A stretch of 5,620 bases of DNA from Terriglobales bacterium. Lineage in GTDB: Bacteria; Acidobacteriota; Terriglobia; Terriglobales; Gp1-AA117. Of the stretch, positions 1 to 5,053 are shown in pieces. Numbering within the stretch: the first letter of the stretch is position 1; the number at the start of each line of letters is the position of its first letter. The stretch is from NCBI GenBank assembly GCA_030150795.1, contig JASLFF010000381.1:1-5620 (forward strand), read 5' to 3'. The notes beneath the pieces were generated by a model, which had not been told where the DNA came from, ran no database searches, and saw only the letters and a program-made list of their open reading frames with translations. A program made the translations under genes and the position numbers.

Positions 1-1
1 C

Positions 2-319
2 GGTACTGGAATGGACATTGAATGGGACGACGGCCATCAAACCCACTTTGGCTTCCAGTGGCTCCGGGACGCATGCCCCTGTGCCACCTGCACGGAAGAG
101 CGCAACAATCACCATCGCAATCCCGGCGAGCCCGCCAAGCAAGCTGCCGCGTTATTGCCCATGTATAAAGAGCCGGCCAAGCCCAAGGAAGTTAAGCCGG
201 TGGGCCGGTACGCACTCAATATCGCATGGAATGATGGCCATGCCAGCGGTATTTATTCGTGGGACTACCTGCGCGAGTTGTGCCAGTGCGAAGAATGCCG
301 CATGAAGGCCGCAAGCTAG
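2..319 (+). CDS. DUF971 / gamma-butyrobetaine hydroxylase N-terminal-like domain protein, 5'-partial
   Basis: The frame is open from the left edge of the window to a TAG stop. An ATG lies at 11, but the preceding codons (Gly-Thr-Gly) are in frame and family members usually have residues before the first Ile-x-Trp-x-Asp-Gly-His strand. The true start is therefore probably upstream and the gene partial. Counting from that ATG, the protein has two similar halves. The first has IEWDDGH (3-9), a WLRD motif and CPCATC (22-27). The second has IAWNDGH (71-77), YLREL and CQCEEC (91-96). This two-fold pattern is typical of DUF971, the domain that precedes the catalytic part of gamma-butyrobetaine hydroxylase. 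By analogy with the zinc site of that enzyme (three Cys plus one His), Cys22, Cys24, Cys27 and His77 are likely zinc ligands. No oxygenase domain follows. The role of stand-alone members is not established; a link to iron-sulfur or metal handling is only a guess. It converges on the minus-strand gene that ends at 480. Confidence 0.85.
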   Translation, partial: GTGMDIEWDDGHQTHFGFQWLRDACPCATCTEERNNHHRNPGEPAKQAAALLPMYKEPAKPKEVKPVGRYALNIAWNDGHASGIYSWDYLRELCQCEECRMKAAS

Positions 320-322
320 AGT

Positions 323-346
323 GGTTTACTGTTAACGTTAACCTTT
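323..346 (+). terminator. Possible terminator hairpin after the DUF971 gene
   Basis: Four bases after the DUF971 stop, GGTTTAC (323-329) can pair with GTTAACC (337-343) with one mismatch around a 7-nt loop, followed by only three T residues. The loop and right arm also contain a perfect 12-bp palindrome, GTTAACGTTAAC (331-342). The position is right for a terminator, but the AT-rich stem and short T tract make it weak. The palindrome could instead be a protein-binding site. Confidence 0.3.
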
Positions 347-448
347 CATAGCGTCATCCCGACGGCCGTTAAGCGAGCGCGCGCTTCTACCAGCGCGTGA
401 GTAGGACGGAGCGACCTTTTGCTTGCCTTTACGCTTCACGCTATGAAA
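344..448. repeat. 105-bp segment bounded by 11-bp perfect inverted repeats
   Basis: TTTCATAGCGT (344-354) is the exact reverse complement of ACGCTATGAAA (438-448). Between these arms lies a further hairpin, CGCGCGC (378-384) against GCGCGTG (393-399), with an 8-nt loop and one G-T pair. The segment occupies most of the gap between two convergent genes and encodes nothing recognisable. It could be a REP/MITE-like element, a structured 3' UTR, or a bidirectional termination region. No target-site duplication is visible at its edges. Seeing only one copy here, I cannot show that it is dispersed in the genome. Confidence 0.4.
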
Positions 449-470
449 AAAACCGCAAGCCAATCTTTGC
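446..470 (-). terminator. Weak candidate terminator for the hydroxyacid dehydrogenase gene
   Basis: Read on the minus strand about 10 nt after the TAG stop at 480, GCAA (470-467) can pair with TTGC (458-455) around an 8-nt loop. Two G residues and a run of seven T residues (452-446) follow. The T tract is convincing, but a 4-bp stem is short for intrinsic termination. The T tract also overlaps the right arm of the 105-bp inverted-repeat segment, so the larger fold may supply the stem instead. Confidence 0.3.
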
Positions 471-479
471 TTCTTGAGC

Positions 480-1472
480 CTAGTAGCCTCTCTTTAGATC
501 CACGATGCCTTCCAGCGGCTCTCCTGCAAGATAGCGTTTCAGATTCGCGACAAACACCTGATAGTGCCGCTGCCAGACATTCTCCGTCAGGAATGCCGTG
601 TGCGGAGTAATGAGGACCTGCGGCATCTTCCATAGAGGCGACCAGCGGGAGAGCGGTTCTTCTTCAAATACATCGAGCGCTGCGCCGGCGAGCCGGCGGT
701 CACGCAAGGCCTTCACCAGCGCAGCCTCATGTACCAATCCGCCACGTGAGACATTGATCAGAAATGCGGTGGGCTTGAACTGCTGCAATCGCCGCGCATC
801 GATGAGATGCCGCGTGCGCTCGGTAAGCGGAGCTGCCAATACAACAAAATCTGCGCGCGCAAGGGCACTATCCAAAGCGTCATATCCCACAACCTCATTG
901 GCTCCTGCTGCTCCACGCTCGGGATGCTCACGCACGCCGATCACGCGCATCTTCAGCGCCGCCGCCATGGAAGCCACTTCTGCTCCAATGCTTCCCAGAC
1001 CCAATACAACCACGCTTGCCGCACGGACTTCACGCGGACGCGGCTGTTCATTCCAGATGGCTTCCATTGCCCATTTGCGACGCTGCTGATAACGCGTTGC
1101 CGACGGCAGCCGCTTGGCCAGGGCCAGCAGCAAGGCAATGGCATGCTCCGCTACCAGGGGGCCATGCACACTGCCGGCATTGGTGAGAGCGATCTCGGTT
1201 GAAGCCAGTTCAGGATATAGAAATTGATCAATTGCGGCGGTGATCGAATATATCCAGCGCAAGCTTTTGGCTGCGCGAAGCTGCTCGGGGGGCAATGACC
1301 AGCCAATCATCACATCTGCGCCATCAAGCGCTTGGCCGTCATCGCGCTTGTGTGCTGAGCAGGTAATTTCTGTCTGAGGAAATTCCGCCCGCAGCTTCTC
1401 CACAAACCACGCCGGAGGCCGCCACATCTCAAACTCGTCATGCAGCAGGATCGCGATCTTGTGAGCCGCCAT
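480..1472 (-). CDS. D-2-hydroxyacid dehydrogenase, NAD(P)-dependent
   Basis: This 330-residue cytosolic oxidoreductase interconverts a 2-oxo acid and a D-2-hydroxy acid. It has the family's usual length and two-domain order: N-terminal substrate domain (about 1-100), central Rossmann domain, and return to the substrate domain near 290. Visible motifs are the nucleotide loop GLGSIG (158-163), VSRGG with catalytic Arg243, DVFEEEP with catalytic Glu272, and TPH with catalytic His291. The Arg-to-Glu spacing of 29 matches D-lactate dehydrogenase. After the second Rossmann strand the sequence is GVREHP, with Arg181 rather than the acidic residue typical of NAD enzymes. This hints at NADP(H), as in glyoxylate/hydroxypyruvate reductases. 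The frame is open to 1538, but the ATG at 1472 fits the family N-terminus and has AGGAG 10 nt upstream. It begins 5 bp after the FMN hydroxy-acid enzyme stops, so the two are very likely cotranscribed and coupled. The exact substrate (glyoxylate, hydroxypyruvate or another) cannot be read from the sequence. Confidence 0.93.
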   Translation of the reverse strand: MAAHKIAILLHDEFEMWRPPAWFVEKLRAEFPQTEITCSAHKRDDGQALDGADVMIGWSLPPEQLRAAKSLRWIYSITAAIDQFLYPELASTEIALTNAGSVHGPLVAEHAIALLLALAKRLPSATRYQQRRKWAMEAIWNEQPRPREVRAASVVVLGLGSIGAEVASMAAALKMRVIGVREHPERGAAGANEVVGYDALDSALARADFVVLAAPLTERTRHLIDARRLQQFKPTAFLINVSRGGLVHEAALVKALRDRRLAGAALDVFEEEPLSRWSPLWKMPQVLITPHTAFLTENVWQRHYQVFVANLKRYLAGEPLEGIVDLKRGY

Positions 1473-1477
1473 CCCGC

Positions 1478-2638
1478 TTATGCTCCTGCCGCGGGCGAGC
1501 GCAGAGCTTTCTTGTCCGCCGCGCACTGTTCGCGCCACAGCACTGTCGCATCGATTTCCGCAATCGACCTTCTTCCCGTCAGCGCCATCGCGCGTTCCAG
1601 TTCATCGCGCAGAATAGATATCACGCGTTCCACGCCCTTGGCTCCGCCCAGAGCTAGTCCATAAATATATGGCCGTCCAATGAACACAGCCTTCGCGCCC
1701 AGCGCCATCGCCATCAGCACATCGGTTCCGCGCCGTATGCCGCTATCCAGCATCACCGGGATCCGTCCCGCCACAGCTTCCACCACGCGCGGCAAGGCGT
1801 CTATTGTCGCCGGAACAGTATCCAGATTACGACCGCCATGATTGGAGACGATCACGCCATCGGCGCCGCATGAAACCGCAAGCCGCCCATCCTCTGCTGA
1901 GAGCACGCCTTTCAAGATCACCGGCACGCCCGCAACCGAGCGCAGCCATTCCAGATCGTTCCAGTTGAACGACGGGTCAAAAAGTGTATCGTAAATTGTT
2001 TTCCGCTGCGTCTTGTGTCCCGGCATCGAAGAGCCTTGGCCCATCCCGCGCAAATGCATGCACTCCAAATGGCTGGGCAGTCCAAAAGAAAGCTGCCCAT
2101 AGCGATTACCCAGCACTGGCGTGTCCACGGTAAGGCAGACAGCCTTGCAGCCGGACGCCACCGCCCGCTGCACCATGTCTTTTGTGAATTCCCGGTCGCG
2201 CTGGACATAAAGCTGGAACCAGATGGGCGCTCGAGTGTTGCGGGCAATCTCGTCTATTGATGTAGTGGTGAAGGTGCTGACCACAAATCCTGTGCCAGCC
2301 GCGCTTGCGCCCCGCGCTGTGCCAATCTCGCCGTCCGGGTGGTACAGCCGATGATAGGCAATCGGCGCAAGCAAGATTGGAGATTCAAATTCGCAGCCAA
2401 AAAGATTTATGCGCGTATCGATGTGCGAAACGTCAACCAGAACACTGGGCGAGAGTTTCAGGCGTTCAAAGCCTGCGCGATTTTCCCGCATAGTGATCTC
2501 GTCAGCGCCGCCCGAGCGCACATAGTCGTATGCCATTTGCGAGAGGCGCTGCCGTGCCAGAGGCTCGTATTGCAAGAGATCGGCGACAGGCAGCGGATCA
2601 TTGCTGCCGCGACGAAGAAGCTTCTTCCACCTGCTCAT
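1478..2638 (-). CDS. FMN-dependent alpha-hydroxy-acid dehydrogenase/oxidase (glycolate oxidase / L-lactate dehydrogenase family)
   Basis: This 386-residue TIM-barrel flavoenzyme oxidises an L-2-hydroxy acid to a 2-oxo acid, passing electrons to oxygen or an acceptor. Family active-site residues aligned to spinach glycolate oxidase are all present: Tyr39 (YDY motif), Tyr144 (FQLY), Arg179 (after TVDTP), Lys243 (LKG), and His267 and Arg270 in SNHGGR. FMN-phosphate motifs DSGIRRGTDV (298-307) and GRP (321-323) are also clear. The loop after TVDTP is short, with no obvious membrane-binding insertion, so a soluble enzyme is likely. Phe123 stands where glycolate oxidase has the substrate-lining Trp108, so the substrate may not be glycolate. 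The length fits the family. The ATG at 2638 has AAGGG 4 nt upstream. The next gene follows after 5 bp. Lactate dehydrogenase (lldD-like), glycolate oxidase or mandelate dehydrogenase activity cannot be told apart, so no symbol is given. Confidence 0.92.
   Translation of the reverse strand: MSRWKKLLRRGSNDPLPVADLLQYEPLARQRLSQMAYDYVRSGGADEITMRENRAGFERLKLSPSVLVDVSHIDTRINLFGCEFESPILLAPIAYHRLYHPDGEIGTARGASAAGTGFVVSTFTTTSIDEIARNTRAPIWFQLYVQRDREFTKDMVQRAVASGCKAVCLTVDTPVLGNRYGQLSFGLPSHLECMHLRGMGQGSSMPGHKTQRKTIYDTLFDPSFNWNDLEWLRSVAGVPVILKGVLSAEDGRLAVSCGADGVIVSNHGGRNLDTVPATIDALPRVVEAVAGRIPVMLDSGIRRGTDVLMAMALGAKAVFIGRPYIYGLALGGAKGVERVISILRDELERAMALTGRRSIAEIDATVLWREQCAADKKALRSPAAGA
1483..1487 (-). promoter_or_regulatory. 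Ribosome binding site fixing the start of the D-2-hydroxyacid dehydrogenase
   Basis: AGGAG on the minus strand lies 10 nt upstream of the ATG at 1472 and inside the last codons of the upstream FMN-enzyme gene. It supports this ATG over the upstream start at 1538, which would overlap the preceding gene by about 60 bp and add a 22-residue N-terminus not expected in the family. Confidence 0.7.
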
Positions 2639-2669
2639 AAAACCCTTTTGTCTGAAAGCTTTTCCCGAA

Positions 2670-2690
2670 GTCTCGAGCGCAGCGAGAGAC
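2670..2690. repeat. Small palindromic element with CGAGCGCAGCGAG core
   Basis: Within the 189-bp gap between the FMN-enzyme and SDR genes, the 13-nt core CGAGCGCAGCGAG (2674-2686) sits between GTCTC and GAGAC arms. An alternative 5-bp stem is TCTCG/CGAGA with a 7-nt loop. The octamer CCCTTTTG occurs on both sides (2643-2650 and 2691-2698). An almost identical core recurs in opposite orientation at 2761-2773. The arrangement resembles the paired inverted REP/BIME units scattered between genes in some genomes. Confidence 0.45.
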
Positions 2691-2754
2691 CCCTTTTGCT
2701 CCCATCACTTTCAGGACAAATAATTCTGTCAGACGTTCCGTGACGGTGCGATAG

Positions 2755-2781
2755 GGTTCCCTCGCTACGCTCGGGAGAACC
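2755..2781. repeat. Second palindromic element, inverted relative to the first, with CGAGCGTAGCGAG core
   Basis: GGTTC (2755-2759) pairs with GAACC (2777-2781) around a centre whose minus-strand reading is CGAGCGTAGCGAG (2773-2761). This differs at one base from the core at 2674-2686 and is in inverted orientation. The fold is imperfect and has no T tract, so it is a poor intrinsic terminator. It lies about 47 bp after the SDR stop and may mark a transcript boundary or stabilise a 3' end. Confidence 0.45.
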
Positions 2782-2827
2782 AATGAGAATCAGCATGATT
2801 GTATTACCGAGTGCCCGGCCCGTGCGA

Positions 2828-3568
2828 TCATTGCGCGCTGTACCCGCCGTCAACCGTAATCACGCTGCCGGTCGTCCACCCTGACTCGTCGCTGGCCAAA
2901 AAGACCGCTGCGCTTGCTACTTCTAAAGGCTGGCCGAACCTGCCCATCGGATGCAAGGCCACGCGCTGCTTGCGCGCGTTTTCGTCCGTGCTGAACCTGG
3001 CCACCATCTCCGTTTCAACAATCCCAGGGGCGATGCAGTTCACGCGTATATTTTCCGCCGCGTGGTCCAGCGCCATCGCTTTCGTCATGGCCATTACAGC
3101 GCCCTTTGACGCCGAGTATGCCACACGATTGCGCGCTCCCAGTGTACTCAACACCGAGCCAATATTGATGATGGATCCGCCGCCCGTAGCGCGCATGTGC
3201 GGCAGCACGGTCCGAGAGAGCAGCCAGAGGCCGCGCACATTTACGTTAAAAGTCTGGTCAAAGTCTTCTTCCGTCAGCGACTCGGCCGTGCCCGGCAGCA
3301 GGATACCGGCGTTGTTCACCAGAATGTCGATGCGTTTGAATTTTCTGGTCGCTGCGGCCACCAGCCTCTCTACGTCTGCGGGCTTGCTCACATCAGCCGT
3401 GACTGCCTGGCACTCTGGACTGATCTCCCGCGCTGCATGATCGAGCTTACCTTGGTGCCGCCCGGCAATCGTTACGCCAGCGCCTTCGCGCGCGAAAGCA
3501 AGAGCGATGGCCTTGCCAATCCCGCTCCCGCCGCCGGTGATGATCGCCGCTTTGCCTGAAAGTCGCAC
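2828..3568 (-). CDS. Short-chain dehydrogenase/reductase (SDR family, classical)
   Basis: This complete 246-residue classical SDR is a cytosolic NAD(P)-dependent alcohol/ketone oxidoreductase. Motifs occur in the expected order: TGGGSGIG (11-18) for cofactor binding, Asp59-Val60, NNAG (85-88), Asn110, Ser138 and YSASK with Tyr151 and Lys155. Asn110-Ser138-Tyr151-Lys155 form the catalytic tetrad, with spacings matching classical members. The C-terminal motif VDGG (239-242) is also present. Arg37 after the second strand (AGR), with no acidic residue there, suggests NADP(H). The start is GTG, preceded only by seven nucleotides and an AT-rich hexamer, with no Shine-Dalgarno; it places the TGxxxGIG motif where SDRs usually have it. 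The closest general resemblance is to 3-oxoacyl-ACP reductase/glucose dehydrogenase-like SDRs, but the substrate is unknown and FabG should not be assumed. The FMN-enzyme gene follows 189 bp downstream on the same strand. Confidence 0.9.
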   Translation of the reverse strand: MRLSGKAAIITGGGSGIGKAIALAFAREGAGVTIAGRHQGKLDHAAREISPECQAVTADVSKPADVERLVAAATRKFKRIDILVNNAGILLPGTAESLTEEDFDQTFNVNVRGLWLLSRTVLPHMRATGGGSIINIGSVLSTLGARNRVAYSASKGAVMAMTKAMALDHAAENIRVNCIAPGIVETEMVARFSTDENARKQRVALHPMGRFGQPLEVASAAVFLASDESGWTTGSVITVDGGYSAQ

Positions 3569-3575
3569 GGCGAGA

Positions 3576-3581
3576 ATTTTA
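3576..3581 (-). promoter_or_regulatory. Candidate -10 element for a leaderless SDR transcript
   Basis: On the minus strand TAAAAT, five of six matches to TATAAT, ends 7 nt before the GTG start of the SDR gene. A promoter there would start transcription at or next to the GTG, giving a leaderless mRNA, in keeping with the absence of a Shine-Dalgarno sequence. No good -35 hexamer is seen 16-18 nt upstream, so support is limited. Confidence 0.3.
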
Positions 3582-3629
3582 CGTGAATATCCGTGCGTGA
3601 GGCGCGCTGATTGTTCATTTAAGTTGCAC

Positions 3630-4070
3630 TCAAGGGGGCATCACTTTGAATTGAGTGGCCAGGCTTGCGCTGATAAATCGCCTCCCTTCAAGAACGGCCC
3701 TGAACGCAGGCAATAGCTCGCGCCCGGCATCCGACTTAACCAGGTAGCCGCACGCACCGGCATTCATGGCCGCCTGGACCACCTCCACCGGGCGGTTTAC
3801 GCTCGCGAAGAGGATTTTGGAAACGGGTGCTACTTCGCGGATTCGTAGGGCCGCTTCAATTCCATTGAGCGAAGGAAGGCCTACGTCGAGCAGGATTATG
3901 TCCGGTTGCAGCTGCTGGGCTTGCTTGACAGCTTCCAACCCATCAAATGCCTGTCCAACGATCTGGAGTTCCGATTGCTCCCGAACCATTGAAGATACAA
4001 AAGCATGCCATGGCTCGTAATCGTCAACTACCAAAAGTCGAACGGTTTTGCCCGTTCCGTCAGATGTCAT
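3630..4070 (-). CDS. Single-domain (receiver-only) response regulator
   Basis: This 146-residue protein consists almost wholly of one CheY-like receiver domain. Visible residues are the acidic pair Asp16-Asp17 (VVDDYEP), phosphoacceptor Asp62 in LLDVGLP, switch Ser90 in LFAS, and conserved Lys112 in GYLVKSD. The sequence most resembles NarL/LuxR-type regulators, including the LEGRRFIS stretch that normally leads into a linker and HTH domain. Here the protein ends about a dozen residues later at a TGA, so there is no DNA-binding output domain and no remnant of one in the 61 bp downstream. It would act by protein-protein contact or as a phosphate sink within a two-component system; no histidine kinase is in view. 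The ATG at 4070 is preferred over the in-frame one at 4106 because GGAGG lies 4 nt before it and the receiver fold then begins naturally. Confidence 0.88.
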   Translation of the reverse strand: MTSDGTGKTVRLLVVDDYEPWHAFVSSMVREQSELQIVGQAFDGLEAVKQAQQLQPDIILLDVGLPSLNGIEAALRIREVAPVSKILFASVNRPVEVVQAAMNAGACGYLVKSDAGRELLPAFRAVLEGRRFISASLATQFKVMPP

Positions 4071-4074
4071 AGTT

Positions 4075-4079
4075 CCTCC
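4075..4079 (-). promoter_or_regulatory. Strong Shine-Dalgarno fixing the response-regulator start
   Basis: GGAGG on the minus strand sits 4 nt before the ATG at 4070. The longer frame from 4106 would translate through this site, adding 12 residues outside the receiver fold, so the downstream start is chosen. Confidence 0.75.
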
Positions 4080-4142
4080 AGCGAGGATGAGTATTTTGAA
4101 GCGCACTGCGGCGTCGGCCGGGTGGGCCGGCTGGAGGGCAGA

Positions 4143-4532
4143 CTAGATACGGAGTGGGGACAGCGCTAAGGAACGCAATGACGGTGGATCGTGGGAATGT
4201 CCGGAGGTGATGACGGCAGGAAATTTCTCGATTTGGCAACTACTGGGAACCGGCACTAAACCTAGTGCGACCAGGGGAAAAGAAACTCCTTGTAGGGAGG
4301 GGGGCCGATTGAAACCATTATGCAGATGGGGCGTGGCATTACAGCAACCCTGATCGGGGTGCCTGTGCGACTGGCAGTGCATCGTGTCGCAGCACTGCAT
4401 CTCCTGCTCCTGCGTAACCACGCCAAAGCAGTCCAATCCATACGCCGCCAGGGCGAAGGCCAACGCCGCGAAAAGCACCCATTTTGCAAGTTTCAATGTA
4501 GATAGACTAGAAGCCTTCCGCGCATGAGTCAA
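4143..4532 (-). CDS. Small Cys/His-rich secreted or membrane-anchored protein, function unknown
   Basis: I do not recognise an assigned function. The 129-residue frame has a basic N-terminus and a hydrophobic segment (about 17-33: WVLFAALAFALAAYGL), which fits a signal peptide or anchor. A Cys/His cluster follows: Cys35, CC (47-48), HC (52-53), His56, His58, CC (63-64), His69 and His71. A second, weaker hydrophobic stretch (83-95), Cys99 and an HSH motif (112-114) come before a Ser-Pro-Leu-Arg-Ile end. The spacing suggests metal binding or disulfides outside the cytoplasm. From memory it resembles short hypothetical proteins of soil Acidobacteria, which I cannot confirm. The start is uncertain: TTG at 4532 gives the full frame, while TTG at 4496 gives a neater signal sequence beginning Met-Lys-Leu-Ala-Lys-Trp. 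Neither has a clear Shine-Dalgarno. The response regulator follows on the same strand 72 bp downstream. Confidence 0.6.
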   Translation of the reverse strand: MTHARKASSLSTLKLAKWVLFAALAFALAAYGLDCFGVVTQEQEMQCCDTMHCQSHRHPDQGCCNATPHLHNGFNRPPSLQGVSFPLVALGLVPVPSSCQIEKFPAVITSGHSHDPPSLRSLALSPLRI

Positions 4533-4581
4533 GGCACGGAACTCAACTGGGATTCTTCGCGAAGACGACCGGCAGAAGCCC

Positions 4582-4800
4582 TCATGCCCCAGCGCCCGCG
4601 CCCCGCTCTTGCTGGTTCCCGCTTAAGCTACGCGCTGAAAATGACGAGGAAAGGAGCGCCGCAATCATAGCTGCCGTCCAGATGAAGTAGCCCACAAAGG
4701 GATAGACGTTTTGGGTGAAGAAGACGACCCAGCAGGCCGGCATGAGAAATAAAGCAAACGGTGCGCAGCATCCGGCTGGGCCTTTTCGTCTCTCTTCGCG
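4582..4800 (-). other. Displaced C-terminal reading frame of the membrane protein (frameshift region)
   Basis: Shifting forward by one base somewhere in about 4759-4800 on the minus strand gives PFALFLMPACWVVFF, then a short loop with TQNVYP, then FVGYFIWTAAMIAALL, two good membrane helices. The shifted frame stays open past the TAG at 4630 to a TGA at 4582. Removing one base from 4582-5053 leaves exactly 157 codons. A loop of the form Asn/Asp-x-Tyr-Pro between two helices is the sort of end expected after the first two helices. AAAA at 4782-4785 (minus strand) and the neighbouring GG/CCC runs are plausible slip points. The last 17 residues of the shifted frame, after SSSFSA, are low-complexity and may not be native. 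Confidence 0.6.
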
Positions 4801-5053
4801 ACAGGACCATGCTTATGAGGAAAAGCGAGTTAATCCAACCACTCAGGAGAATCGAGAAATACTTGACCGGCGCCGTGGGAAGATCTTTAAGGCCGTCAGC
4901 GGTCCAGGGAGAAATCAATGTGACGTAAGCGCACCAGTAGCCGGTGGCGGTGTGAGGGGTGACATGAGGTATCCAGATGGCGGGAAGGAAAAACGAGACA
5001 ACGAAAACGATGAGCGCGACGAGCAGTACCTTCTCGCTTCTTTGCATCGACAT
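4628..5053 (-). CDS. Small multi-pass membrane protein with frameshifted C-terminus, function unknown
   Basis: The frame as given encodes 141 residues. A hydrophobic helix at about 9-28 is followed by an exterior-type loop with GYWCAY (38-43) and SPW (48-50), then a second helix at about 65-84 (FSILLSGWINSLFLI) and a basic stretch, RRETKRPSRMLR. From about residue 98 the frame loses membrane character and reads as unlikely sequence rich in Leu, Arg, Gly and His. Meanwhile the +1-shifted frame on the same strand becomes strongly hydrophobic, as described in the next entry. The natural product is therefore probably a four-helix protein of about 156 residues ending at 4582. The ATG at 5053 is supported by GGAG 8 nt upstream; a second ATG two codons later is less well placed. 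Whether the shift is a real mutation (pseudogene) or a sequencing or assembly error cannot be told from one copy. No functional assignment. Confidence 0.6.
   Translation of the reverse strand: MSMQRSEKVLLVALIVFVVSFFLPAIWIPHVTPHTATGYWCAYVTLISPWTADGLKDLPTAPVKYFSILLSGWINSLFLISMVLSRRETKRPSRMLRTVCFISHAGLLGRLLHPKRLSLCGLLHLDGSYDCGAPFLVIFSA

Noticed and set aside
598..1089. Plus-strand 163-codon open frame opposite the D-2-hydroxyacid dehydrogenase
   Set aside because: It is antisense to a gene with all catalytic motifs, and its product is rich in Arg, Ser and Ala with no recognisable fold.
1473..1538. N-terminal extension of the D-2-hydroxyacid dehydrogenase to 1538
   Set aside because: It would overlap the FMN-enzyme gene by about 60 bp and add residues outside the family fold. 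The ATG at 1472 has a good ribosome site.
2643..2698. CCCTTTTG direct repeats as target-site duplications of an inserted element
   Set aside because: The 40-bp interval has no terminal inverted repeats next to the octamers and no transposase. One copy overlaps a ribosome site, so coincidence is as likely.
2799..3440. Plus-strand 213-codon open frame opposite the SDR gene
   Set aside because: It lies wholly antisense to a clear SDR, has no domain or convincing start site, and long antisense frames opposite GC-rich Rossmann genes are common artefacts.
4116..4133. GC-rich inverted repeat GCCGG/CCGGC (4117-4131) between the Cys/His protein and response-regulator genes
   Set aside because: The 5-bp stem has no T tract on either strand, and such short GC palindromes are expected at this base composition.
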